A stretch of 64,000 nucleotides of DNA from Halomonas sp. I5-271120 (GTDB taxonomy: Bacteria; Pseudomonadota; Gammaproteobacteria; Pseudomonadales; Halomonadaceae): positions 1,736,001 to 1,800,000 of the forward strand of contig NZ_CP130701.1 in assembly GCF_030553075.1 (NCBI RefSeq), written 5' to 3'. A program made the translations under genes and the position numbers. Shown here piece by piece: positions 43,585 through 52,259 of the stretch. The stretch's first letter is position 1. Each line of letters opens with the position of its first letter. The notes below the pieces were generated by a model that was not told the origin of the DNA, did not search any database, and saw only the letters and a list, made by a program, of their open reading frames with translations.

Positions 43585-44711
43585 GCAGTGGCTCCTAGCG
43601 ATGTGGACAGCTGGTCGCGCAGCACCAGGCGGCGGCTCGCGGTGCTGTCCTGATCGACGTAGCCCTGGCGCATGTGACGGACGCCGTTTTCCAGATGGAA
43701 GGATGTGCGCCCATGGAGCAGGCGGTAGTTGTCCATGATCAGCATCTGGCCGGCTTCGAGCTTGATGTTCAGGGTCAGGGCTTCGGACGTGATCAGCCGG
43801 TAGAAGGCCTGGCGTGCGGCGTAATAGCGGCGCAGTTCAGCACCGGGCCGGGCCGAGACGCGCTCGGTACGGTTCGAGAAGCGCACCCGCATCAGGTGGT
43901 CCTGGCCGTCGAGCTCGATCAGCGGGCCTTCGCTTTCAAGGCGAGTGGTCTCGTCGTGATAGCAAAACCCCGGCGTCACGCGGGTCAGGCAGGCGAAGGC
44001 CTCCGGGTCTTCCTCGCGCAGGCGCTGCGCCGCGCTGAAACCGTCGACCAGGGTGTTGTCCCCGCCGCCGGCGGCGTTGGCCAGGCAGTGCAGCCAGACA
44101 AACCCCGGGATAGGATCGCGATAAGGGTTGTCGGTATGGGGTTCGAGCCCGCGCTGGGTCATGGTCAGGTCATAGGCATTGGCGACCGATTTGACGTCGG
44201 CGACGCCGCCCCAGTTGGTCCGCCGCAGCGGGCCGATGCGCGCCATCAGGGTCTGCATGCCTTCCGCTTCGTCAGGCACTCCATCCACCCGCACGAAGCC
44301 GAAGCGATGCAGATTTTCCAGTAGCTCGAGCAGGGCGCCGTCATCGTTTACCGCTGCGGAAAAAGCGCTGTGGGGAATATCACTCAAGCGTGAATCCCAC
44401 AGACGACGCTCGGCGAATTCGTCGCTCGGCGTGACTTCTTCGTTCAGGGCCGCCAGAGAAAAGCAGCTTTGGTGACCGTCGCTGAAACGAATATCGAGCC
44501 GGTCGCCTTCGGCAGTGGCCGTAAGGATCGCCAGGTCCAGCGGCAGATCGGCGGCCTCGATCAGGCGCTGTCCGGTCTGCGGGTCGAGCGTGTCGGCATC
44601 CGGGGTGCGCTCTCGCAGCCACAGGGCATCCAGCTCGAGATCCTTCCCGTCGTAGTGGAGGTGAAGCTGCTGACCGTCGGCTGACTGGCTGAGATGACCG
44701 CTGATGCTCAT
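43581..44711 (-). CDS. tmpA: 2-Trimethylaminoethylphosphonate dioxygenase TmpA (TauD/GBBH-like)
   Basis: A 376-residue Fe(II)/2-oxoglutarate dioxygenase with the gamma-butyrobetaine-hydroxylase architecture: an N-terminal DUF971-like domain (LDALWLRERTPDADTLDPQTGQ) and a C-terminal TauD domain with the ligand set LEPHTDNPYRDP (His-x-Asp), LHGRTSF (distal His) and HMRQGYVD (Arg). GBBH, trimethyllysine dioxygenase and TmpA all share this form and all use trimethylammonium substrates. The partner HD oxygenase gene points to TmpA, which hydroxylates the carbon next to phosphorus. If so, the pair yields glycine betaine plus phosphate. Confidence 0.82.
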   Translation of the reverse strand: MSISGHLSQSADGQQLHLHYDGKDLELDALWLRERTPDADTLDPQTGQRLIEAADLPLDLAILTATAEGDRLDIRFSDGHQSCFSLAALNEEVTPSDEFAERRLWDSRLSDIPHSAFSAAVNDDGALLELLENLHRFGFVRVDGVPDEAEGMQTLMARIGPLRRTNWGGVADVKSVANAYDLTMTQRGLEPHTDNPYRDPIPGFVWLHCLANAAGGGDNTLVDGFSAAQRLREEDPEAFACLTRVTPGFCYHDETTRLESEGPLIELDGQDHLMRVRFSNRTERVSARPGAELRRYYAARQAFYRLITSEALTLNIKLEAGQMLIMDNYRLLHGRTSFHLENGVRHMRQGYVDQDSTASRRLVLRDQLSTSLGATA

Positions 44712-44832
44712 GACACTGGGTTCTCCGTTGGGGGGCGATGGCCCCGTTGCTTGAGGACTAGGGACTTACCCTAACGCCGGCCTGTGGCGGCTATTTGATT
44801 TTTTTCGCCTTATTCATGATATAAATGGCCCC

Positions 44833-45861
44833 ATGCCCGATACCACTTGGCCCTATGTAAGGCCCGATTCGCCCCCGTTGCTGGCACCTGATGATGCTGA
44901 GCTCACCCTCAACGTGTGGCTGGTGCCCAGGTTCTCGATGCTGACGCTGTTCTGTCTGCTCGAGCCCCTGCGGGTCGCCAACCGGTTCGGTCGTGACCTC
45001 TTCGCCTGGCGGCTGCTGTCCTCCGACGGGCAGGCGGTGGTGGCCAGCAACGGCGTGCGTATCGATGTGGATGGGCGGCTCGATAGCCTGTGTCAGGATG
45101 CTCGTCGGGATCATCTGGCTTCGGAGAGTCGCCTGATGGTGGTGGCGTCCTACGAACCGGAAGCCACCGTCGAGGCCGAAGACCGGGCGGTGCTGAGGCG
45201 GCTCGCGGCTCATGGGGCCTGGCTGGGAGGGCTCGACACGGCGCCCTTCATCCTGGCCCGGGCCGGGGTGCTGAATGGCTATCGGGTGGCCATGCACTGG
45301 GAGAGTGTGCCGGCCTTTCGTCAGGAGTTCCCTGAGCTTGTGGCGAGCTCGGCGCTCTACGAATGGGAGTATGACCGCCTCACGGGGTCGGGGGGCGCGG
45401 CCGGCATCGATCTGATGCTGTCATGGGTCGAGCGGCGCTATGGGCCGTCACTGGCCGATGCCGTGGGGCGACAGATCGGCTATCAGCGAGGCGAGGGTAC
45501 TGCAACGAGCCGCGAGCGCCGCGGTGATCCGTCGCTGCCGCGCAGCGTGGTGCGGGCCCTGGCGGTAATGGAGGCCAACCTGGCGCAGGCGCTGGATATC
45601 CCCGAGATCTGTCGGCTGGCGGGGCAGTCTCAGCGTCAATTGACGCGCCAGTTCGCCGCCCACTTCGGCGAGACCCTCAAGCAGTGCTATCTCGGCATGC
45701 GCCTAGACCTCGCCCAGCGCATCCTCGCCGATAGCTATTCCAGCGTGACCGAGGCGGCCTATGCGGCCGGTTTTTCTCACCTGGCCCACTTCTCGAGGGC
45801 CTATCGCCAGCGTTTCGGCGAGCCGCCTCGCGCCACGGCGATGCGCGGGACCAAGTCCTGA
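44833..45861 (+). CDS. GlxA-type AraC-family transcriptional regulator near tmpA
   Basis: A 342-residue regulator with an N-terminal DJ-1/PfpI-like domain (LTLNVWLVPRFSMLTLFCLLEPLR, GGLDTAPFILARAGVLNG, MHWESVPAF) and a C-terminal double helix-turn-helix (DIPEICRLAGQSQRQLTRQF, SVTEAAYAAGFSHLAHFSRAYRQRFGEPP). This group includes GbdR and CdhR, which sense glycine betaine and carnitine in Pseudomonas. It is divergent from tmpA with ~120 bases between them, so it is the likely activator. The intergenic sequence has no obvious palindromic site. A second paralogue stands beside the cyanophycin operon. Confidence 0.9.
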   Translation: MPDTTWPYVRPDSPPLLAPDDAELTLNVWLVPRFSMLTLFCLLEPLRVANRFGRDLFAWRLLSSDGQAVVASNGVRIDVDGRLDSLCQDARRDHLASESRLMVVASYEPEATVEAEDRAVLRRLAAHGAWLGGLDTAPFILARAGVLNGYRVAMHWESVPAFRQEFPELVASSALYEWEYDRLTGSGGAAGIDLMLSWVERRYGPSLADAVGRQIGYQRGEGTATSRERRGDPSLPRSVVRALAVMEANLAQALDIPEICRLAGQSQRQLTRQFAAHFGETLKQCYLGMRLDLAQRILADSYSSVTEAAYAAGFSHLAHFSRAYRQRFGEPPRATAMRGTKS

Positions 45862-45950
45862 CGTCAGGCCGAGGCAGGCATGGGGTGACGAGTCGCGGGC
45901 CGTGTCGTGCCTGGCCGCGCTAGGTAGAGGCGTCCGGGTTGCCCGCTTAG

Positions 45951-46571
45951 TCAGTGACGGCGGGCGCACAGGGTGAGCAGGTCGTCGGCGAGATCGTCGG
46001 CAAGCTCATGGAGCTCGGCGGCGCTGATCGGCCGTTCGGCGTGGGCGCGCAGGCCCATGACTATCGCCTGATAGCGGCGTGCCAGGCGAGCCGGCTGCCC
46101 AGCAGAGGCGTTGTCTGTTCGTTCCTCGACCAGTTCACCGGCGTCACGGGCGGCCTCGAAGACCTGCGTGAAGCGCGCCGCCATGCCGTCCAGCAGCTCC
46201 TGGGCGAGGCGGGCGTTGGCTTCCTCGGCTCCAAGTTCCAAGAGCGTCTTCACCAGCAGGCAGGCGTGGCAGGGGCGTTGCATGTCGCGAAGGCCGCCGA
46301 GGGTTCGCAGGTAGTCGGCCAGCCCGCCCAGCGGCGAGGGGTTGGCGGCCAGCGTGCGCTCGAGCTCCACCAGCCCCTGGCGGCCATAGCGTGCGAGTAC
46401 CTCGCCAAACAGCCGCTCCTTGCTGCCGAAACTCGCATAGATGCTGCCCGGACGCATGTCGAGCGCACCTTCGAGATCCTTGAGCGAGGCGGCGTGATAG
46501 CCCTTGCGCCAGAACAGGGCAAGGGCCTGATCCAGGGAATGCTGGCGGTCATGGCGAGTCTGGCGTGGCAT
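45951..46571 (-). CDS. TetR/AcrR-family repressor
   Basis: A 206-residue regulator with an N-terminal TetR helix-turn-helix (SLDQALALFWRKGYHAASLKDLEGALDMRPGSIYASFGSKERLF) and a C-terminal ligand domain containing a CHACLL motif. ATG at 46571 is used. The upstream in-frame extension is an artefact of the operator repeats, which translate as repeated FERSLK. It is divergent from a carboxymuconolactone-decarboxylase-family gene and three palindromic operators lie in between, so it probably represses both genes. Confidence 0.92.
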   Translation of the reverse strand: MPRQTRHDRQHSLDQALALFWRKGYHAASLKDLEGALDMRPGSIYASFGSKERLFGEVLARYGRQGLVELERTLAANPSPLGGLADYLRTLGGLRDMQRPCHACLLVKTLLELGAEEANARLAQELLDGMAARFTQVFEAARDAGELVEERTDNASAGQPARLARRYQAIVMGLRAHAERPISAAELHELADDLADDLLTLCARRH

Positions 46572-46608
46572 GAAGCGTCCTTTCGACCGTAAGTCGGCCG
46601 GATGAATC

Positions 46609-46714
46609 TTGAGTGAGCGCTCAAATTTTATCTTGAGTGATCGCTCAAAGCCAGTTAACCTGAGGACACATCTACGGCAGGTAGCGTCATGTCCTGATTT
46701 GAGTGATCGCTCAA
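46609..46714. promoter_or_regulatory. Three palindromic TetR operators
   Basis: TTGAGTGAGCGCTCAA at 46,609-46,624, TTGAGTGATCGCTCAA at 46,633-46,648 and again at 46,699-46,714. Each is a 16-bp near-perfect dyad (half-site TTGAG(T/C)GA). The first two are 24 bp apart, the third 66 bp farther. Placement between the divergent tetR and CMD genes fits autorepression and control of the partner. Confidence 0.9.
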
Positions 46715-46773
46715 AAATGAGCTCGGCGCTTCTCTGCTCCATCTATTCGTGACCCAAGGCAACGAGGTAATAC

Positions 46774-47328
46774 ATGAGCTCCTATACCCTGCACGACAAG
46801 ACCACGGCCCCCGCGGAAAGCCAGCCGCTGCTCGAGAATTCCATCAATGCCTTCGGCATGATCCCCAACCTGCACGCGGTGATGGCCGAGGCGCCGGGCC
46901 TGCTCGAGGGCTATCAGCAGCTGCACCAGCTGTTTATCGACTCGAGCTTCGATGCCGACGAGCTGACCGTGGTCTGGCAAACCATCAACGTCGAGCACGA
47001 GTGCCACTACTGCGTGCCGGCGCATACCGGTATCGCCAAGTCGATGAAGGTCGACGATGCGATCACTGAGGCGCTGCGTAACGAGACGCCGCTGCCCAGC
47101 GACAAGCTTGAGGCGCTGCGCACCTTCACTCTGGCCATGGTGCGCAATCGTGGTGAGGTCGATGCCTCCGCGGTCAACGACTTCCTGGCCGCCGGCTATA
47201 CTCGCCGTCAGGTGCTGGAAGTGGTGCTGGGCCTCGCCCAGAAGGTGATGAGCAACTACACCAACCATCTGGCCGAGACGCCCGTCGATGAGCCGTTCAA
47301 GGCCTTCGAATGGCACAAGGTGAGCTGA
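46774..47328 (+). CDS. Carboxymuconolactone-decarboxylase/AhpD-family protein
   Basis: A 184-residue CMD-domain protein. The redox-type active site CHYCVPAH (Cys-x-x-Cys...His) near residues 72-79 resembles AhpD-like alkylhydroperoxidases rather than true decarboxylases. The helix-rich ending TRRQVLEVVLGLAQKVMSNYTNHL is typical. GAGG lies seven bases upstream of the ATG. Its divergent TetR repressor with three operators suggests induction by a toxic or oxidative small molecule. The substrate is not evident. Confidence 0.9.
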   Translation: MSSYTLHDKTTAPAESQPLLENSINAFGMIPNLHAVMAEAPGLLEGYQQLHQLFIDSSFDADELTVVWQTINVEHECHYCVPAHTGIAKSMKVDDAITEALRNETPLPSDKLEALRTFTLAMVRNRGEVDASAVNDFLAAGYTRRQVLEVVLGLAQKVMSNYTNHLAETPVDEPFKAFEWHKVS

Positions 47329-47376
47329 TCCGCGCCTGGGCGAAAACGTAACGCTCAGGCTCTGGATCAGGAACAA

Positions 47377-47407
47377 GAAAGGCCCGCTCTAAGGAGCGGG
47401 CCTTTTG
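47377..47407 (+). terminator. Terminator after the CMD-family gene
   Basis: AAAGGCCCGCTC and GAGCGGGCCTTTT form a stem with a TAAG loop and T-run; it also suits the convergent VOC gene. Confidence 0.93.
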
Positions 47408-47463
47408 CATGGGCGGGCCTTGGTCGGCCGCCCTTTTTGCTACGGTCAGCCCGATGACCTGGC

Positions 47464-47967
47464 TCAGGAGGCGTAGGCTCCGGCCGCATAGGTCAGCTCG
47501 TAGCTGTGGCTGTAGATCTCGAGGATATTGCCGAACGGGTCTTCCATGTAGACCATGCGGAACGGCTTCTCGCCTGGGAAGTACTCGCGCACCGGCATGC
47601 GCTGCTTGCCACCGGCGGCCACGATGCGCTCGGCGAGGCCTTCCACGTCCGGGTCCTGGACGCAGAAGTGGAAGACACCGGTCTTCCAGTACTCGAAGTT
47701 GTTCCCCGGGGTTTCTTGGCCCTTGAACTCGAACAGTTCGACACCGACCCGGTCGCCGGTGGACATGTGGGCGATGCGGAACGAGCCCCAGCCCGGGCCG
47801 AACACATCGGAGCACATCACGCCGATGGCGGAGTCGTCTTCGACGATGGTGGTCGGCTCCATGATCACGTACCAGCCGAGGACTTCGGTGTAGAACTTGA
47901 GGGCGGCTTCGACGTCGGGGACTGAGATGCCGATGTGGGAAAAGGTGCGGGGATAGACCTGGCTCAT
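47464..47967 (-). CDS. VOC/glyoxalase-family protein
   Basis: A 167-residue vicinal-oxygen-chelate protein with two beta-alpha-beta-beta-beta modules. Likely metal ligands are in SHIGISVPD (His near residue 11), GVELFEF (Glu), FHFCVQD (His) and DPFGNILEIYS (Glu). The family includes glyoxalases, dioxygenases and resistance proteins; the substrate is unknown. It is divergent from a LysR regulator, which probably controls it. AGGAGA precedes the ATG. Confidence 0.88.
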   Translation of the reverse strand: MSQVYPRTFSHIGISVPDVEAALKFYTEVLGWYVIMEPTTIVEDDSAIGVMCSDVFGPGWGSFRIAHMSTGDRVGVELFEFKGQETPGNNFEYWKTGVFHFCVQDPDVEGLAERIVAAGGKQRMPVREYFPGEKPFRMVYMEDPFGNILEIYSHSYELTYAAGAYAS

Positions 47968-48069
47968 GGTGATGTCTCCTGCCGGTAGGCGAAGGGAAGT
48001 GAACGCTTTCCATGCTAGGCGCCGCCGGCCATAATCAGAACCACCATGCCGTTATGATCATGATAAGAG

Positions 48070-48960
48070 ATGCTTATGCTTCAGCCCCAGTGGCTGCGTA
48101 CCTTCGAGGCGCTGGTGGAGCTTGGCAACTTCACCCGCGCCGCCGAGCGCCTGGACCTGACGCAGGCCGCGGTCAGCCAGCACATCAAGCACCTGGAGGC
48201 CCGGCTCGGGCAGCTGGTGCTGCGCCGGCCTCGTGGCCTGGAGCTGACCCCGGCGGGGCATGCCCTGCTCGACTACCAGCGGGAAATGCAGGCGGCCGAC
48301 CAGCGCCTCACGCAGCGCCTGGCGGGCGATGATGCCAGCCAGGGCGAGCTGTCGCTGATCACGCCGGGCAGCATCGGTCTGGCCATCTATCCCCATCTGC
48401 TGGCGCTGCAGCACGAGGCGCCGGGGCTCGCCATTCACCATCGCTTCGCCCCCACTGCAGACGTCATCGACGCCGTACTGAATAATCGCGCGGAAGTGGG
48501 GCTCGCCACCCAGCGCCCGGAGGACCCGCGCCTCGCGGTGTCGCTGTTTGCCAAGGAGGCGCTGGAGCTGGTGGTGCCGGCGGGCGTCGAGATCGCCGGC
48601 TGGGATGATCTGGAAAGGCTCGGCTTCATCGACCATCCCGACGGCCATGACATGGCCACCCGGCTGCTGAGCCGGCGCTTTCCCGGCAACCCAGGCGTTG
48701 GGCGGCTGCCCCGTCACGGCTTCACCAACCAGATCGGTTTGATCCTTGCGCCGGTGGCCCAGGGGCTCGGCTTCAGCGTGCTGCCCCGCTTTGCCCGGGA
48801 GGCCTACCCGCATCCCGAGGCGGTCCGGGTCGTCGAGGGCGAACCGGCGGTGGTCGATACCCTTTGGCTCCTGCACCGGGCCGAGTGGCCGCTGTCGGCG
48901 AGGGCCCAGCGCGCCGTCGAGCGGCTGAAGGCCCGGCTGGTCAGCGCGCCGTCAGCCTAG
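48070..48960 (+). CDS. LysR-family transcriptional regulator
   Basis: A 296-residue LysR protein: winged helix-turn-helix at residues 5-65 (FEALVELGNFTRAAERLDLTQAAVSQHIKHLEARLG) and a substrate-binding domain with VEGEPAVVDTLWLL near the end. It is divergent from the VOC gene. TTATGATCATGATAA (T-N11-A with TTAT/ATAA dyad) directly precedes the start and is a candidate LysR box. No strong ribosome-binding site; a second ATG two codons later is possible. The 3' end overlaps the convergent glutaminase gene by nine bases. Confidence 0.92.
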   Translation: MLMLQPQWLRTFEALVELGNFTRAAERLDLTQAAVSQHIKHLEARLGQLVLRRPRGLELTPAGHALLDYQREMQAADQRLTQRLAGDDASQGELSLITPGSIGLAIYPHLLALQHEAPGLAIHHRFAPTADVIDAVLNNRAEVGLATQRPEDPRLAVSLFAKEALELVVPAGVEIAGWDDLERLGFIDHPDGHDMATRLLSRRFPGNPGVGRLPRHGFTNQIGLILAPVAQGLGFSVLPRFAREAYPHPEAVRVVEGEPAVVDTLWLLHRAEWPLSARAQRAVERLKARLVSAPSA

Positions 48961-49893
48961 CGGCGAGAAGCCGATGCCTTCGACAAAGCCCTCGAGGGCA
49001 TGGCGACCGGCGATAGAGTTGCCGTAGCCGTCCAGGCGCGGCGACCACACGCAGATGCTCATGCGCCCGGGCAGGATGGCGATGATGCCGCCGCCCACGC
49101 CGCTCTTGCCGGGCAGGCCGACCCGCCAGGCGAAGTCGCCGGCGGCGTCATAGAGGCCGCAGGTCAGCAGCAGGGCATTGAGCTGGCGGGTCTCCACCGG
49201 CGAGACCACCCGGCTGCCGTCCAGCGGATTGACGCCGCGGTTGGCCAGGAAAGCCACGCTTTGCGCCATCTCCACGCAGTTCATCGCCACCGAGCAGCCA
49301 TGGAAGTAGGTATCGAGCACCGTCTCGACGTCGGCGTGCAGGTTGCCGTAGGCCTTCATGAGATAGGCCAGCGCCGCATTGCGGGCCTTGTGATCCATCT
49401 CCGAGCGGGCCACCCGTTCGTCGAAGCCGATGTCGTTGCTGCCTGACAGTCGCCGCAGATGCTCGCGCAGGGTGTACTGGGTCGCCACGATCCGCGATAC
49501 CAGCAGGTCGGTGACCACCAGCGCGCCGGCGTTGATGAAGGGGTTGCGCGGCACGCCCTGCTCGACCTCGAGCTGCACCATCGAGTTGAAGGCCTGCCCC
49601 GAGGGTTCGCGGCCGACCCGTGACCAGATCTCCTCGGATTCGAGACGCTGCATGGCCAGCACCAGCGCATGTACCTTGACGATGGACTGGATCGAGAAGC
49701 GCGTGTGGGCGTCACCTGCGACCTGCACCCGGCCGTCGACATGACAGACCGCAATGCCGAAGTGATCCGGGTCGACCTCGCCGAGGGCGGGAATGTAGTC
49801 GGCGACCTTGCCCTCATTGAAGCAGCGAGGGGCGTCCTTGCTGAGGCGGTCCAGCAGTGCCTGAAGGGCATCGTGATCAAGGTCGGCGGTCAT
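48952..49893 (-). CDS. glsA: Glutaminase
   Basis: A 313-residue serine-dependent glutaminase (beta-lactamase fold) converting glutamine to glutamate and ammonia. FSIQSIVKV carries the Ser-x-x-Lys nucleophile; EPSGQAFNS, NPFINAGALV, SEMDHKARNAALAYLMKAYGN and GKSGVGGGI are conserved. Length is typical of bacterial GlsA (~308). A 13-bp tandem repeat lies just upstream of the gene (49,916-49,950). Confidence 0.96.
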   Translation of the reverse strand: MTADLDHDALQALLDRLSKDAPRCFNEGKVADYIPALGEVDPDHFGIAVCHVDGRVQVAGDAHTRFSIQSIVKVHALVLAMQRLESEEIWSRVGREPSGQAFNSMVQLEVEQGVPRNPFINAGALVVTDLLVSRIVATQYTLREHLRRLSGSNDIGFDERVARSEMDHKARNAALAYLMKAYGNLHADVETVLDTYFHGCSVAMNCVEMAQSVAFLANRGVNPLDGSRVVSPVETRQLNALLLTCGLYDAAGDFAWRVGLPGKSGVGGGIIAILPGRMSICVWSPRLDGYGNSIAGRHALEGFVEGIGFSPLG

Positions 49894-50371
49894 GTAGCCA
49901 GGGCTCCTCTTTTTTTAGAACGGTGCGAAAGAACGGTGCGAAAGAACGGTTGGCAAGGGTGGCAGGAATCGGCCAAAACGAATCATCGAAAAAAGGCGCA
50001 TGAAACGCCAGAAAAGGCTGGGCAGTCTAGCCGATCCGGCAACGCTTCGATATTGAGCGGGCGTTCAGTGACATTTGAAGACCGACCGATGCGCCGGTAT
50101 ACTGCGCGGTTTTTCCAATCGGCTACCCGATTCCCGCTGGCCCTTGCAGGCCACTCCATCCGCCCCCTCGCCACGTCAGGAGGCTCCGTGAACGAAAGTC
50201 CCCTCTCGCTCGCGAACGCGTAACACTGCTCTGACATCGTCATCCCCGATCGTTTATCAGTGATCGCTCTTCTGACGTCATCGGCGTTGAAATGCTCGCT
50301 CATCCCGATTGCCATGCTTGCGGCTCCCGCTCGTCTGGGCGACGTGATGACATCCCAACCAAAGGCTCCCC
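49894..50371. other. Intergenic region between glsA and the BCCT transporter
   Basis: 478 bases with no convincing gene. It contains 2.5 copies of GAACGGTGCGAAA (49,919-49,950), and AT-rich stretches near 50,100 and 50,220-50,270 that could carry the transporter promoter. ORFs on the minus strand run into the BCCT gene and are shadows. Confidence 0.45.
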
Positions 50372-51955
50372 ATGACCCAACCTGACCATTCCATCCCATC
50401 AGAGACCAGCACCACCGGTTCGCGCCTGGGCGACCCGGTGGTGCTGGTCTTGAGCGTCGGCTTCATCGTCGCCTTCGTTGCCCTGTCGCTGTATGACATC
50501 GACATGGTCGCCAACGGCATCAGCGCCGGTTTCGCCTGGACCGCTCGTACCCTGGGCTCCTACTTCCAGCTGCTGCTGCTGCTGACCTTCTTCATCGGCA
50601 TTGGCGTTGCCATGTCACCGGCCGGTGCCGCCAAGGTGGGCAATCTCCAGGCCCCGGAGATCAGCACCTTCAAGTGGCTGTCGATGATCATGTGCACCCT
50701 GCTCGCGGGCGGCGGCGTGTTCTTCGCCGCCGGTGAGCCGGTCTATCACTTCGTGGTCACCCCGCCGGCCTTTGACACCGAAGCAGGCACCGCTGATGCC
50801 GTCGCCGGCGCTCTGGCCCAGTCCTTCATGCACTGGGGCTTTCTGGCCTGGGCGGTGCTCGGCACCCTGACCGCCGTGGTGATGGCGCATGCCCACTACG
50901 TGAAGGGCCAGCCGATGCAGCCGCGCACCCTGCTCACCCCGGTACTCGGCGAGCGCCTGATGAGCGGCCCGCTGGGTGGCCTGGTCGACGCCCTGTGCGT
51001 GATCGCCGTGGTCGCCGGCACCGTGGGCCCGATCGGCTTCCTGGCCACTCAGGTCAGCTTCGGCCTGCATGAGCTGTTCGGCCTGCCGCAAGGCTACGGC
51101 ACTCAGCTGGCCGTGCTGGCTGTGCTGGGCGCGATCTACGTCACCTCGGCGATGACCGGTATCCATCGCGGTATCCAACTGCTCAGCCGCTTCAACGTCT
51201 TCCTGGCGCTGGCGATTGCCGCGGTGATCTTCGTCTTCGGCCCGACCCTGTTCCTGACCGATGCCTTCACCCAGGGCTTTGGCACCTACCTGACCTCCTT
51301 CTTCTCGATGGCCACCATGACCGCCGAGACGGCGCCGGCCTGGTGGATGAAGTGGTGGACGGTGTTCTTCTTCGCCTGGTTCATCGGCTACGGCCCGCTG
51401 ATGGCGATCTTCGTTGCTCGCATCTCGCGCGGCCGCACTATTCGCCAGATGATTCTCGCCGTGGCGGTGATGGCGCCGGTGGCCACTACCGTATGGTTCA
51501 CCCTGCTGGGCGGCTCGGGCATCTTCTATCAGCTGACCGGTGTGATCGACCTGACCGAAGCGCTGAACAACTTCCAGTTCGACGTGGCGACCCTGACCGT
51601 GGCGCAGGCGCTGCCGGGTGGCTCGCTGATGGCGCTGGCGATCCTGCTGCTGACCACCATCTTCGTGGCCACCACCGGCGACTCGATGAGCTATGCGATC
51701 TCCGTGGTGGGTGCCGGCCATGACGCGCCGAACCCGCTGATCCGCGCCTTCTGGGGCATCGCCATGGCGATCATGGCGGCGATCCTGCTGTACATGGGCG
51801 CCGGCCAGATCAGCGCGCTGCAGCAGTTCATCGTGATCACCGCCATCCCGGTGTCGCTGGTGCTGCTGCCCTCGCTGTGGACCGGCCCGAAGGCTGCCTA
51901 CGCGATGGCGCGCGAGCAGGGGCTGATCGACCAGCCGCGCACGCGCGAAGCCTGA
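50372..51955 (+). CDS. BCCT-family betaine/choline/carnitine-type transporter
   Basis: A 527-residue secondary transporter with ~12 transmembrane helices. The BCCT signature appears as WWMKWWTVFFFAWFIGYGP with its Trp cluster in TM8, and GxGVFFAAGEPVYHF in TM4 region. The GMGIG-like sodium/substrate motif of TM3 is partly replaced (FIGIGVAMSPAGAAKVG), so substrate may not be betaine itself. N- and C-terminal cytosolic tails are short, unlike osmosensing BetP. Many Halomonas carry several such carriers for compatible solutes or quaternary amines. ATG at 50372. Confidence 0.9.
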   Translation: MTQPDHSIPSETSTTGSRLGDPVVLVLSVGFIVAFVALSLYDIDMVANGISAGFAWTARTLGSYFQLLLLLTFFIGIGVAMSPAGAAKVGNLQAPEISTFKWLSMIMCTLLAGGGVFFAAGEPVYHFVVTPPAFDTEAGTADAVAGALAQSFMHWGFLAWAVLGTLTAVVMAHAHYVKGQPMQPRTLLTPVLGERLMSGPLGGLVDALCVIAVVAGTVGPIGFLATQVSFGLHELFGLPQGYGTQLAVLAVLGAIYVTSAMTGIHRGIQLLSRFNVFLALAIAAVIFVFGPTLFLTDAFTQGFGTYLTSFFSMATMTAETAPAWWMKWWTVFFFAWFIGYGPLMAIFVARISRGRTIRQMILAVAVMAPVATTVWFTLLGGSGIFYQLTGVIDLTEALNNFQFDVATLTVAQALPGGSLMALAILLLTTIFVATTGDSMSYAISVVGAGHDAPNPLIRAFWGIAMAIMAAILLYMGAGQISALQQFIVITAIPVSLVLLPSLWTGPKAAYAMAREQGLIDQPRTREA

Positions 51956-52024
51956 TCGACGCAGACGAACGCGTCGCTGCTTAGACGCTGCTGTTTGCCA
52001 CGGCGTTTGTCAGCGAAGCGTGAT

Positions 52025-52058
52025 AAAAAGCCGGCCCCGAGGGGCCGGCTTTTTTTAT
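52025..52058 (+). terminator. Terminator after the BCCT gene
   Basis: AAAAAGCCGGCCCC and GGGGCCGGCTTTTTTT form a strong stem followed by a T-run. Confidence 0.96.
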
Positions 52059-52103
52059 GGCCGCAACTTGGGGGGCTTGGCCGGGGTGACGGTCACTGGG
52101 GCA

Positions 52104-52154
52104 GGGACTTAAGAGAGGGACTTAAGAGAGGGGCTTAAGAGAGAAACTTAGGCG
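52104..52154 (+). repeat. Tandem 13-bp repeats (GGGACTTAAGAGA)
   Basis: Two perfect copies (52,104-52,116 and 52,117-52,129), a third lacking the A (52,131-52,142) and a diverged fourth. Another CTTAAG-bearing half copy lies at 52,168. Confidence 0.93.
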
Positions 52155-52259
52155 AGGGGCCTATGAAGGGACTTAAGGCGCTACTTTTACGCCTGGCCGT
52201 GAGGCGCAGCGGCGGGTCTTGATATAGTGGTGAGCCCTATAGGCCATCGGACGGCGACC

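Larger units (their letters stand above)
51956..52259. other. Intergenic region between the BCCT and TSUP genes
   Basis: 304 bases: the BCCT terminator at 52,025-52,058, a run of 13-bp tandem repeats at 52,104-52,154, and the TSUP promoter region. No gene seen. Confidence 0.6.

Noticed and set aside
46572..46742. N-terminal extension of the TetR protein
   Set aside because: It is the translation of operator palindromes (FERSLK repeats) and lacks conservation.
50615..51721. 368-codon minus-strand ORF opposite the BCCT gene
   Set aside because: Composition (His/Gly/Arg-rich) is that of an antisense shadow; the transporter frame is clear.
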